From Parasulfuritortus sp049322515 (GTDB taxonomy: Bacteria > Pseudomonadota > Gammaproteobacteria > Burkholderiales > Thiobacillaceae): 64,000 bases of DNA. This document shows, piece after piece, positions 10,160 through 19,134 of the stretch; position 1 is the stretch's first letter; each line of letters begins with the position of its first letter. The translations under genes and the position numbers were made by a program. The stretch lies in the NCBI GenBank assembly GCA_049322515.1, contig JBMOQW010000007.1:56128-120127 (forward strand). Direction: 5' to 3'. The notes beneath the pieces were generated by a model. It ran no database searches. It was not told the DNA's origin and saw only the letters and a program-made list of their open reading frames with translations.

Positions 10160-13100
10160 TTAGTTCCGGTCGAGCAATCCGGACAGGCAATTCAACAAAT
10201 CGTCGCGCACCCGACGCAACTCGGACAAACGCGCCAGGGCCTGGCCACGGCCGCCTCGGGCAAAATCGACCAGCACCTCGGCAGCCACCTCGTGGACCCG
10301 GTCGTGCAGCGGCATCAGCATCTGGAACCGCGCGTCCTGGGCCGGCGCCTGCGTGGCCTGGCTGGCGTCGAGCCAGACCCCGAACCGACAATCGTGCCGG
10401 TCGAGGTTGGGGGGGACGGCGCGCAGGCCCGCCACGTACTGCTCGATGGCCTTGACCCAGGCCCGATGCTCGACCCCGGCGTAGAGCACCGCGCGCGCCT
10501 CGGCATCGACCTGGCGGGTTCCGGACCACGCCGGATCCGGCCGCCATCCGGCCATCCAGTCGGGCAACTGCTCGGCCGGCATCGGCCGGGCAATGCCGAA
10601 GCCTTGGGCCAGCTGGCAACCGAGCTGGAGCAACATGCGGCCATGTTGCACGGTCTCCACCCCCTCGGCGATGGCCTGCCGGCGGAACGCGCCGGCCAGG
10701 CCGAGCACCCCCTCCAGGATGGCCAGGTCCTCGGGATCGTCGAGCATGTCGCGCACGAAGCTCTGGTCGATCTTCAGGGTGCTGGCCGGCAGGCGCTTCA
10801 GGTAGGTGAGCGAAGAATAACCGGTGCCAAAATCGTCGAGGGCGAAGGCCACCCCGATCCGGGCACAGTGCTCGATCACCTGGGAGACGTGCTCGACGTC
10901 CTCGAGCGCGCTCGATTCCAGCACCTCCAGTTCAAGCGCGCCGGGCGGCAGTTCCGGGTGCAGTGCCAGCCGCCGTTTCAGCCGCTCGACGAAATCGGGC
11001 AATTGCAGGTGATGGGCCGAGACATTGACGCTGATCGGCAAGGCCAGGCCCGCTGCACGCCAGCGCGCCGACTGGGCCAGGGCGGCCTCGATCACCCATT
11101 CGCCCAGCTCGATGTCATGGGGATGATCCTCGATCTCCGGCAGAAAGGCCGCCGGCGGCAACAGGCCCCGTTCCGGGTGCTGCCAGCGGACCAGGGCCTC
11201 GACGCCAATCACACGGCCATCGCGCAGGTTGACCTTGGGCTGGTAATGGAGCACCAACTCGTCCTCGGCCAAAGCGCGCCGGATCCGCTCCAGGCTTTCG
11301 TGGTGGCCACGCAGGTGGCGGTCATGCTCGGCGTCGAAGACATGGAAGCGATTCTTGCCGGCCAGCTTGGCCTGATACATGGCCTGGTCGGCCTGGCGCA
11401 ACAACTGGTCGGCATCGACCTCCTCGGCTTGTGGATACAGGGTGACGCCGATGCTGCCGGAGACCTTGAGATCGAGCCCGCCGATCCGGGTGGTCTGTGC
11501 GGCGGCCGTGAGCAGCCGCTGGATCAGTGGGTCGGCGGTGCGAATGTCGGGCAGGTCGATCAGCACCGCGATGAACTCGTCGCCGCCCAGGCGCGCCAGG
11601 GTGTCGCCTTCGCGCAGGGTCAGGCGCATGCGCTCGGCGAGGGCGGAAAGGAGTTGGTCGCCGACCTCGTGGCCGTGGTGGTCATTGACCGCCTTGAAGC
11701 CATCCAGGTCGATGTAGGCCACCACCACCCGCTGCCCGCGCCGGCGTGCCTGGCTCATCGCCTGGTGCAGGCGGTCGCCGAGCAGGACCCGGTTCGGCAG
11801 GCTGGTCAGCGCATCGAAATGGGCGACATGCTCGAGCTGGCGCTGCTGGGCCTTTTGCGCGGAGATGTCGGAGAACAGCCCGACGTAATACTGGATCCGA
11901 CCAGACACGTCGCGCACTGCGCTGATGGTGAGCAGCTCCGGGTAGATTTCACCGGATTTGCGCCGGTTCCAGAGTTCGCCGTACCAATGCCCCTTGTCGC
12001 GCAGTTCACGCCACATTTCGGCATAGAACTCCGGCCCCTGGCGATCCGACTTGAGCAAGGCCGGCAGGGCACCGACCGCTTCGTCGCGGGAGTACCCGGT
12101 GATCCGGGTGAAGGTCTCGTTGACGTCGACGATGCGCCCCGAGGCATCGGTGATCATGATGCCCTCGCGGGCGTGGGTGAACACGCTGGCGGCCAGTTTC
12201 AGGCGCGACTCGGCCTGCTTGAGTTCGGTCAGGTCGACATCGACGCAATACATTTCGGGTTTGCCCGACGCATCGGGGAGCATGACATGGCTGGAGAACA
12301 CCGTGACCGGGGTGCCATCCTTGCGCCGCAGGGTCAGCTCGCCGGGCGGAATGGGCGGCCCGCCCCGAGCCCAGGCGCTGACGTTGTTCACTACGGCGGC
12401 ACGCATTTCGCTCGGGATGATCAGGTCTTCCAGGTAGCGGCCGACCACTTCATCGGCACGGTAGCCGTAGATGAGTTCACTCGCGTGGTTCCAGTAAACC
12501 ACCTTGCGATCCATGTCGTAGCCCTGGACAGCGACATTGGTCAGGCCCTCGAAGATCGCCCGGAACCGGCTTTCGCTGGCCCGCAGCGCAGCCTCGGCAC
12601 GCTTTTGCTCGGTGACATCCTGGCACAGCCCCATGACCCGGTCGCCGGGCAGCACGATGGCGCGCAAGTGCACATTGATGTGCTGGCCATCCTTGCGCCG
12701 CAGGATCAGATCGAGTTCGAGCGCGCCCAGGCGGCGAACGTTATGGAATTGGTGGATGGCCATTTCCAGCTCACCCGGCGGCGCCAGGTCAGTGATGCTC
12801 ATGGTCAGGAGCGCCTCGCGCGCATAGCCGACCATCCGGCAGGCCGAGGGATTGACGTCGATATAGCGGCCCTGGCCGTCCGCGACGAAAATGCCCAGCG
12901 GGGCGTTCTCGACATAGGCCCGGTGCCGGGCCTCGCTCTCGCGCAGGCGGGTGTTCAGGCGCTGGACGCTGACCGTGCGCCAGGCCAGCATCAGGAACAG
13001 CACCACAGCCAGCAAGCCCAACATGATCCAGAACACCCGCTGGCCACTCCAGCCGGGGGTGGGCGTGCCATACCAGGTCAGGTATTGGGCCTGGTAGGCC

Positions 13101-13831
13101 GGGCTGGCGACGTGGGCTTGCAGGTATGGATCGAGGAAGTCACGCAGGGCGGCATGGTCGGCGCGATAGAGAAAGCCGCGTTTCAATTCCATCAGGGGTT
13201 CGCCGATGCTCCTGATCCGGTCGCCGATGCCGATGGCGTGGGCCTTGCGCCACAGCACCGGCCCTGGGATCGCGAGCCCGTCGACCGTGCCGGACAAGAG
13301 GGCGAACAGGGCGTGCTCGAGGCTATCGTAGGGCATCACGCGATAGGTCGCGCGGGCTTTCAAACGGCTCGCCGCGGCACTTTCCGCGAGGACCCCGACG
13401 GCCCGTCCGGCGAGATCGTCGGGGTGCCGGAACTGGGTGCTGTCATGGCGGACGAACCAGTTGACCGGCACGGTCTCGATCGGGGTGGAAAACAGGAACT
13501 CGGACTCCCGCACCTGGCTGAAGCCGATGCCCGGGATCAGGTCGGCACGGCCCTCGCGCACTGCCCGCAAGGCCTCGTCCCAGCCCTCGACCGGCAGGTG
13601 CACGACACGCAGCCGGGTCCGTTCGCCGACGTCGCGCAGGATGTCGATGGCAAAGCCTTCCGGTTGACCGTCGGTGCTGGTCTGGTACAACGGAGGAAAA
13701 TCCTTGAGCACGGCGGCGATCACGGTATGGTCCACCGGACGACCAGGCGCATCCGCCCAACCCGGCAACGCGGCCAGGAGCGCCATCGCCAGGCAGACAC
13801 GCAGCACCACGAATCCGATCATTTTCCGCAT
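10160..13831 (-). CDS. Periplasmic-sensing PAS-GGDEF-EAL protein with C-terminal CZB-like domain
   Basis: 1223 aa. Order: signal peptide 1-26; periplasmic solute-binding-3 domain about 35-255; TM helix about 264-286; PAS domains about 300-410, 420-540 and 545-660; GGDEF at 749-753 with an RxxD inhibitory site (R740, D743); EAL at 878-880 with DDFGTGYSSL (999-1008). The C-terminal 120 residues carry H1122, C1148 (HDCRFGVWL), H1176 and H1180, matching the chemoreceptor zinc-binding (CZB) pattern. It is predicted to make and/or degrade c-di-GMP in response to a periplasmic amino-acid-like ligand and to cytoplasmic zinc or redox. Its GGDEF-EAL part is very similar to that of the protein at 15910-19134. 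Confidence 0.92.
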   Translation of the reverse strand: MRKMIGFVVLRVCLAMALLAALPGWADAPGRPVDHTVIAAVLKDFPPLYQTSTDGQPEGFAIDILRDVGERTRLRVVHLPVEGWDEALRAVREGRADLIPGIGFSQVRESEFLFSTPIETVPVNWFVRHDSTQFRHPDDLAGRAVGVLAESAAASRLKARATYRVMPYDSLEHALFALLSGTVDGLAIPGPVLWRKAHAIGIGDRIRSIGEPLMELKRGFLYRADHAALRDFLDPYLQAHVASPAYQAQYLTWYGTPTPGWSGQRVFWIMLGLLAVVLFLMLAWRTVSVQRLNTRLRESEARHRAYVENAPLGIFVADGQGRYIDVNPSACRMVGYAREALLTMSITDLAPPGELEMAIHQFHNVRRLGALELDLILRRKDGQHINVHLRAIVLPGDRVMGLCQDVTEQKRAEAALRASESRFRAIFEGLTNVAVQGYDMDRKVVYWNHASELIYGYRADEVVGRYLEDLIIPSEMRAAVVNNVSAWARGGPPIPPGELTLRRKDGTPVTVFSSHVMLPDASGKPEMYCVDVDLTELKQAESRLKLAASVFTHAREGIMITDASGRIVDVNETFTRITGYSRDEAVGALPALLKSDRQGPEFYAEMWRELRDKGHWYGELWNRRKSGEIYPELLTISAVRDVSGRIQYYVGLFSDISAQKAQQRQLEHVAHFDALTSLPNRVLLGDRLHQAMSQARRRGQRVVVAYIDLDGFKAVNDHHGHEVGDQLLSALAERMRLTLREGDTLARLGGDEFIAVLIDLPDIRTADPLIQRLLTAAAQTTRIGGLDLKVSGSIGVTLYPQAEEVDADQLLRQADQAMYQAKLAGKNRFHVFDAEHDRHLRGHHESLERIRRALAEDELVLHYQPKVNLRDGRVIGVEALVRWQHPERGLLPPAAFLPEIEDHPHDIELGEWVIEAALAQSARWRAAGLALPISVNVSAHHLQLPDFVERLKRRLALHPELPPGALELEVLESSALEDVEHVSQVIEHCARIGVAFALDDFGTGYSSLTYLKRLPASTLKIDQSFVRDMLDDPEDLAILEGVLGLAGAFRRQAIAEGVETVQHGRMLLQLGCQLAQGFGIARPMPAEQLPDWMAGWRPDPAWSGTRQVDAEARAVLYAGVEHRAWVKAIEQYVAGLRAVPPNLDRHDCRFGVWLDASQATQAPAQDARFQMLMPLHDRVHEVAAEVLVDFARGGRGQALARLSELRRVRDDLLNCLSGLLDRN

Positions 13832-13895
13832 TCACCCCCCTCCGCCCCCGGTTGCACGGCCGACAGATTCGACTGTGCAGGAATCGCTTATCAGC

Positions 13896-14519
13896 TTAAT
13901 ACGTGGGAAGACATTCGAATAGTAGATTCGTACCCGTTCCAGGATGCGGCACGCCGAGCGTCCAGGCATGCAGGTACAGGCGCGCGGCCTCTGGGCCCTG
14001 GTAGAGCCGGTCGCCCAGGATCGGATGGCCGAGCGCCCGCAGATGCACCCGCAACTGATGCGAGCGCCCGGTCACCGGCGCCAGTTCGAGGCGGGTGGCC
14101 TGCCCCCCGGCCTGGGTCCCCAGGACACGCCAATGGGTCAGGCTGGACTTGCCGCGTTCCAGGTCGACGCACTGCCGGGGCCGATTCGGCCAATCGGCAC
14201 GCAAGGGCAGGTCGATCACGCCCCAATCGCCGGCCGGGGGTGCCAGCCGGCCGGCGACCAGGGCGATGTAGCGCTTCTCGACCCGGCGCTCCGCAAAGGC
14301 TCGGCTGAGCGCCCGCTGCGCCGCGAGGCCACGCGCCAGGACCAGGAGCCCGGAGGTCGCCTGGTCGAGACGATGCACCACCCGCGCATCGGGATAGCGG
14401 GCCTGGGCGCGCGTGCTCAGGCAGTCTTGCTTGTCGGCGCCGCGTCCGGGCACGGCCAGCATCCCGGCCGGCTTGTCATAGACCAGCAGATGGTCGTCGG
14501 CAAACAGCAGCCGGGGCAT
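13896..14519 (-). CDS. RluA-family pseudouridine synthase
   Basis: 207 aa from the ATG at 14519. The RluA motif VHRLDQATSGLLVLA gives the catalytic aspartate D52. PVTGRSHQLRVHL and GHPILGDRLY are conserved C-terminal motifs. There is no S4 domain; the short form resembles RluA (23S rRNA/tRNA) or the TruC subgroup. The start overlaps the fccB stop by 1 nt (TGATG), so the two genes are translationally coupled although functionally unrelated. A longer ORF upstream in this frame is a shadow of fccB. Confidence 0.9.
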   Translation of the reverse strand: MPRLLFADDHLLVYDKPAGMLAVPGRGADKQDCLSTRAQARYPDARVVHRLDQATSGLLVLARGLAAQRALSRAFAERRVEKRYIALVAGRLAPPAGDWGVIDLPLRADWPNRPRQCVDLERGKSSLTHWRVLGTQAGGQATRLELAPVTGRSHQLRVHLRALGHPILGDRLYQGPEAARLYLHAWTLGVPHPGTGTNLLFECLPTY

Positions 14520-15820
14520 CAGACCGCGTTGCTGAAGGAGTAGCCGTCCGGCAACGCCAGGGTGTCGGCCCAGATGTTCCGGGCCCAGCCGCGCATGTAC
14601 TTGAATTCCTCGGCTGACTCCCGCTCGGAAAGCCCGCTGCCCGGCTGCACGTCCATGCTTCGCTCGGCCGGGTTGTAGCGGAATACGGTGGCGACGTGAA
14701 AGGCCGCATCGCGGGCACTGGCCGAATAACAGGTGCTGGTCAGCACCGGCGCCGGGTCGGGGGCCCGCCCGGCGAAGATTTCCGACAGGGCGTAGGCGCA
14801 CAGCTTGCCGCCGTTGTTGGCCAGGGCGGCGGCCTTGGACAGGTTGGACAAGATGGCATCGCCCAGGATGTGGATGTGAGGCACCACGCTCGACTCGAAG
14901 CTGGTGTAGTCGACCGGACACCAGTGGCCGTCGTCGCCGGTGCGCGCGCCCACCGCGCCGGTCAGGGCTGCCGCGCGCATGGGCGGGATGAGGTTCAGGA
15001 CATCGCCTTGGACCGCGTCGAATTCGCTGCGCACGGTGCGCAGGCCGAGGTCCAGTTCGGTGACGATGTTGGCCGGACGGTAGTCGATCAGGCTGGCCTC
15101 GGTGCCAAACCCGTAGTGGCGCGACCAGGCGGCCAGGAACAGGTCCTTCTTGGCGATGATGTCGTCGTTGCCATCGAGCACCACGATCTTGCTTCTGGGC
15201 TTGGCCCGCTTGAGGTAGTCGGCGACCAGGCAGATCCGCTCATAAGGGGCCGGCGGGCAGCGGAACGGCGCCATCGGGATGCCGATCACGAACACGCCGC
15301 CGTCCGGCATCGCCTCGAGTTGCCGGCGCAGCACGCCGGTCTGCTCCGGGCCGGCCTGCCAGGCGTGCTTGACCGTGGCCTGGGCGTTGGCGTCGTAGCC
15401 GGCGATGCGCTCGAACATCAGTTCCACGCCGGGCGACAGCACCAGGCGATCGTAGTCGAAGGCGTGGCCGCCGACGGTCATCACCCGGCGCCGGTCCGGA
15501 TCGATGGCGGTCACCCGATCCGGCACGAAGCGGTCCACCGTCTTGGCCAGGTCGGTGTAGGCGAAGCTGAGGTCATCCAGGCGGTTCCAGCCGGCCAGCA
15601 CGGTGTTCGACATCGGACAGGAGATGAACCGGGGATTGGGCTCGATCAGGGTGACCTCGACGGCCGGGGCCCAGCGCTTCAGGTAGCGCGCGCAAGTGGC
15701 GCCGCCATAACCGGCGCCCACCACCACCACGCGGGGCCGGGCCCGGCCCAGGGCGGGCGTGGCCGTGACCGCGAGAAGGCCGCCCAGGCCGCGCAGGAAA
15801 TCACGTCGATCCAATGTCAT
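14519..15820 (-). CDS. fccB: Flavocytochrome c sulfide dehydrogenase, flavoprotein subunit
   Basis: 433 aa. A twin-arginine signal (DRRDFLRGLGGLLAV) indicates Tat export of a folded FAD protein. The Rossmann motif VVVVGAGYGGATCARYLKRW follows. The two redox cysteines expected in FccB are in FISCPMSN and in APFRCPPAPYER. It oxidises sulfide to sulfur/polysulfide in the periplasm, usually passing electrons to the dihaem FccA. No fccA is adjacent: the upstream gene is divergent and the downstream gene is a pseudouridine synthase. It could instead be an SQR-like or SoxF-type protein. The start was chosen to place the RR motif at residues 4-5. Confidence 0.88.
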   Translation of the reverse strand: MTLDRRDFLRGLGGLLAVTATPALGRARPRVVVVGAGYGGATCARYLKRWAPAVEVTLIEPNPRFISCPMSNTVLAGWNRLDDLSFAYTDLAKTVDRFVPDRVTAIDPDRRRVMTVGGHAFDYDRLVLSPGVELMFERIAGYDANAQATVKHAWQAGPEQTGVLRRQLEAMPDGGVFVIGIPMAPFRCPPAPYERICLVADYLKRAKPRSKIVVLDGNDDIIAKKDLFLAAWSRHYGFGTEASLIDYRPANIVTELDLGLRTVRSEFDAVQGDVLNLIPPMRAAALTGAVGARTGDDGHWCPVDYTSFESSVVPHIHILGDAILSNLSKAAALANNGGKLCAYALSEIFAGRAPDPAPVLTSTCYSASARDAAFHVATVFRYNPAERSMDVQPGSGLSERESAEEFKYMRGWARNIWADTLALPDGYSFSNAV

Positions 15821-15909
15821 GGCCGCGATTATCCATCGGCCCGGAACCCCCGTCATCTTTCATGGCGGGCCCCAGCACCGTGGGCTAAGCTGAAAAAAAA
15901 GCCCACTTC

Positions 15910-18900
15910 ATGACCCGCGCTCGCTTGCCCCTCGAAGTCGAACTCCGTTTCACCCTGACCCGACCGGCCCGGCTCGATGCCGTATCCGGCCCCGTGGCAC
16001 ACGTGCTCGGCGCGAGTGCAGCCTGGCTGCACGACCCGGCGGTGCCGGTGAGCCGCCGTTTCCATCCCGGCGACGCCGATCTCGTCGAGCCCTTGTTCGA
16101 CCCCGGGGCGCCGGTTCGCGAGGGCGAGTGCCACCTGCGCCTGCGCGACCCCGAGGGTCACATCCGTTGCCTGCGCGCCCGCTATCTTGCCGATCCCGGC
16201 ACCCCGGCCACCCTGTATTTGTGGCTGGCCGACGCCCACGACCTGGCCGATCCGGACGCGCTCAACAAGATGCCCGCCAGCCTGCGTTCGATGCTGGAGA
16301 ACACCGACGATTTCATCTACTTCAAGGACCGCCACCATGTCTTCACCGGGGCCAGCCAGACCCTGGTCAGCCTGACCGCGCCGGCCCGCCACTGGAGCGA
16401 ACTGATCGGCCTGACCGACTATGAGGTCTTTCCGGAACCCTATGCCGACGCCTATTACCAGCTAGAAAAAGCGGTCTTCGCCGGGGCCCCGGTGGCACGC
16501 GAGGTCCAGGAATACCTGACACCTGATGGCCGCAAGGGCTGGGTCGACAACCGCAAATATCCGATCCACGACGACGCCGGCACGATCATCGGCTTGTTCG
16601 GGGTGGCCCGCGACATCACCGACAAGATCCTCGCCGACCAGGCACTCAGACGCGAGCGGGCCGCCATGCAACTGATCTTGGACAATGCCCCGATCGGCAT
16701 CTGGCTTCAGGACGGCCAGGGCAAGCTGAGCGTGGTCAACCGGGCCTTCTGCCAGGCCATGGGCATCGAAGCGGCCCGTTTCCTGTCGGTGCCGCACTAC
16801 GGCGAACTGATACCGGCCGACTTCCGCGAGCAATGCCTGCGCTCGGATGACAAGGCCCTGGCCAGCGATGGTGTCAGCATCACCCACCAGCAGCTGCCCT
16901 TCGTCGATGGCCGGATCCATGACCTGCGGGTCATCAAGGTGGTGAAGCGTGACGAACTGGGCGCGCCGGTCGCCCTGGTCGGCCTCAGCATCGACATCAC
17001 CGACGAGCTGCGCCGCGAGGAAGCCCTGCGCCGGGAGCGCGACACCAGCAAGAACATCCTCGACACGGTGGAGGCGATCATCGTCGCCCTCGACCGCGAC
17101 GGACACATCACCCTGATCAACCGCAAGGGCGCCGAACTGCTCGGCTGGCCGGCCGACGCGCTGATCGGCCAGGACTGGTTCGAGACCTGCCTGCCACCCA
17201 GCATCGATGTCGAGGCAGTGCGTGCGGTCTACCGCAAGGCCCTGGCCGATGACCTGGGCGGCTCCGAATATTACGAGAACCCGGTGCTGACCCGCACCGG
17301 AGAACAGCGCCTGATCGCCTGGCACAACAGCAGCATCCGTGATGCCTCCGGTCTCATCGTCGGCGGCCTGTCGGCCGGCGAGGACATCACCGAGCGACGC
17401 CGGGCCGAGCAGGCGCTGCGCCTGAACGAAGAGCGCCTGCGCCTGGCCCTGTCGGCCTCCAACCAGGCCTGGTTCGATCTCGATCTCACCACCGGCGCGG
17501 TCCAGGTCAGCCCGGAGTATCCGGCCCTGATCGGCTACCCGCCGGGCGACTTCCATTCCAGCCTGGACAACTGGCTGGCGCACATCCATCCGGACGATAT
17601 CGACGCGGTCAAGGCCGCCTTCCAGGCCTGTGTCGCCGGGGGGGGCCCGACGGCCATGGATTACCGGCGCCAGACCCTCGCCGGCGACTGGATCTGGCTG
17701 CGCTCGGTGGCCAAGATCGTGGCCTGGGACGACCATGGCCAGCCGCTCCGGATGATCGGCATCCACATGGACATTTCGTCGATCAAGGCCCATGAGCAGC
17801 AACTGGAATACATCGCCCACTACGACATGCTCACCCAGTTGCCGAACCGGGTCCTGCTCGCCGACCGCCTGAACCAGGCCATGGCCCAGTCTCGCCGGCG
17901 CCAGCTCAAGCTGGCGGTCACCTATGTCGACCTGGACGGCTTCAAGGCGATCAACGACCACCATGGCCATGCGGCCGGCGACCAGGTGCTGCGCACCGTC
18001 TCCGGGCGCATGAAGCAGATCCTGCGCGACGGCGACACCCTGGCCCGCCTGGGCGGGGACGAATTCGTCGCGGTCCTGCTCGACCTGCCCGACGCCAGCA
18101 GCAGCGTGCCTCTGCTCATCCGGCTGCTCGAAGCCGTGGCCCAACCCCTGACGGTGGATGACCAGCACCTGCAGGTGTCGGCCAGTGTCGGGGTCACCTT
18201 CTACCCCCAGCCCGAAGAGGTCGACGCCGACCAGCTCCTGCGCCAGGCCGACCAGGCCATGTACCAGGCCAAGCTGGCCGGAAAGAACCGCTATCACCTG
18301 TTCGACGCCGAACAGGATCGCAGCGTGCGTGGCCTGCACGAGACCCAGGCCCGCCTGGGCCAGGCGCTGGACCGGGGCGAGTTCGTGCTCCACTACCAGC
18401 CCAAGGTCAACTTGCGCACCGGCGCACTGGTCGGGGTTGAAGCGCTGATCCGCTGGCAGCATCCCGAACTGGGCTTGCGCCTACCGGTCGATTTCCTGCC
18501 GGCGGTCGAGGAATCGCCCCTGGTCGCCCCCCTCGGCGAATGGGTGATCGCACAGGCCCTGGCCCAGCTCGATCGCTGGCGCGCCCAAGGCCTCGACATC
18601 CCGATCAGCGTCAACATCTCGGGCCGGCACTTGCAGCGTCCGGACTTCGTCGAGCGCCTGCGCGTCCTGCTCGCCGCGCATCCGGAAGTCGCGCCGGCAC
18701 GGCTGGAACTGGAGGTCCTGGAAACCAGCGCCCTGGAAGATCTCGGCCAGGCCGCCCGGGTGCTGGACGCCTGCCGGGAACTGGGTGTGGCCTTCGCCCT
18801 CGACGACTTCGGCACCGGCTATTCCTCACTCACCTACCTGAAACGGCTGGCGGTCAAGACCCTCAAGATCGACCGTGGCTTCGTTCACGACATGCTGGAT

Positions 18901-19134
18901 GACCCGGAGGACCTGGCCATCCTGGAGGCGATCATCGGCTTGGCCGCCGCGTTCCGGCGCGAAGTGATCGCCGAAGGCATGGAAACCATGGCACACGGCG
19001 AACGGCTGCTCGCCCTCGGCTGCGAGCTGGCCCAGGGCTATGCCATCGCCCGGCCGATGCCGGCGGAGGCTTTGCCCGAATGGCTGGCGGGATGGCGGGC
19101 CGATGGCCGCTGGCCGGGGCCTGGAGGCGACTAG
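15910..19134 (+). CDS. Cytoplasmic multi-PAS GGDEF-EAL protein
   Basis: 1074 aa without membrane segments. A poorly conserved N-terminal region (1-115) precedes four PAS/PAC units at about 125-240, 250-365, 375-495 and 505-625. The GGDEF motif (715-719) is intact with an RxxD I-site (R706, D709). EAL (844-846), DDFGTGYSSL and the EGMET segment are intact. Both synthesis and hydrolysis of c-di-GMP are possible. The catalytic half closely parallels the gene at 10160-13831, including identical stretches such as the one ending YQAKLAGKNR. It is divergent from fccB across 89 nt. Confidence 0.93.
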   Translation: MTRARLPLEVELRFTLTRPARLDAVSGPVAHVLGASAAWLHDPAVPVSRRFHPGDADLVEPLFDPGAPVREGECHLRLRDPEGHIRCLRARYLADPGTPATLYLWLADAHDLADPDALNKMPASLRSMLENTDDFIYFKDRHHVFTGASQTLVSLTAPARHWSELIGLTDYEVFPEPYADAYYQLEKAVFAGAPVAREVQEYLTPDGRKGWVDNRKYPIHDDAGTIIGLFGVARDITDKILADQALRRERAAMQLILDNAPIGIWLQDGQGKLSVVNRAFCQAMGIEAARFLSVPHYGELIPADFREQCLRSDDKALASDGVSITHQQLPFVDGRIHDLRVIKVVKRDELGAPVALVGLSIDITDELRREEALRRERDTSKNILDTVEAIIVALDRDGHITLINRKGAELLGWPADALIGQDWFETCLPPSIDVEAVRAVYRKALADDLGGSEYYENPVLTRTGEQRLIAWHNSSIRDASGLIVGGLSAGEDITERRRAEQALRLNEERLRLALSASNQAWFDLDLTTGAVQVSPEYPALIGYPPGDFHSSLDNWLAHIHPDDIDAVKAAFQACVAGGGPTAMDYRRQTLAGDWIWLRSVAKIVAWDDHGQPLRMIGIHMDISSIKAHEQQLEYIAHYDMLTQLPNRVLLADRLNQAMAQSRRRQLKLAVTYVDLDGFKAINDHHGHAAGDQVLRTVSGRMKQILRDGDTLARLGGDEFVAVLLDLPDASSSVPLLIRLLEAVAQPLTVDDQHLQVSASVGVTFYPQPEEVDADQLLRQADQAMYQAKLAGKNRYHLFDAEQDRSVRGLHETQARLGQALDRGEFVLHYQPKVNLRTGALVGVEALIRWQHPELGLRLPVDFLPAVEESPLVAPLGEWVIAQALAQLDRWRAQGLDIPISVNISGRHLQRPDFVERLRVLLAAHPEVAPARLELEVLETSALEDLGQAARVLDACRELGVAFALDDFGTGYSSLTYLKRLAVKTLKIDRGFVHDMLDDPEDLAILEAIIGLAAAFRREVIAEGMETMAHGERLLALGCELAQGYAIARPMPAEALPEWLAGWRADGRWPGPGGD

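Noticed and set aside
10292..14308. A 1338-codon open frame on the plus strand
   Set aside because: It is antisense to the SBP-PAS-GGDEF-EAL gene, whose domains are clear. High GC at third positions keeps the opposite frame open; the translated product has no recognisable domain.
13896..14921. Long version (341 aa) of the pseudouridine synthase
   Set aside because: The added N-terminal part is fccB read in another frame; the ATG at 14519 gives the conserved length.
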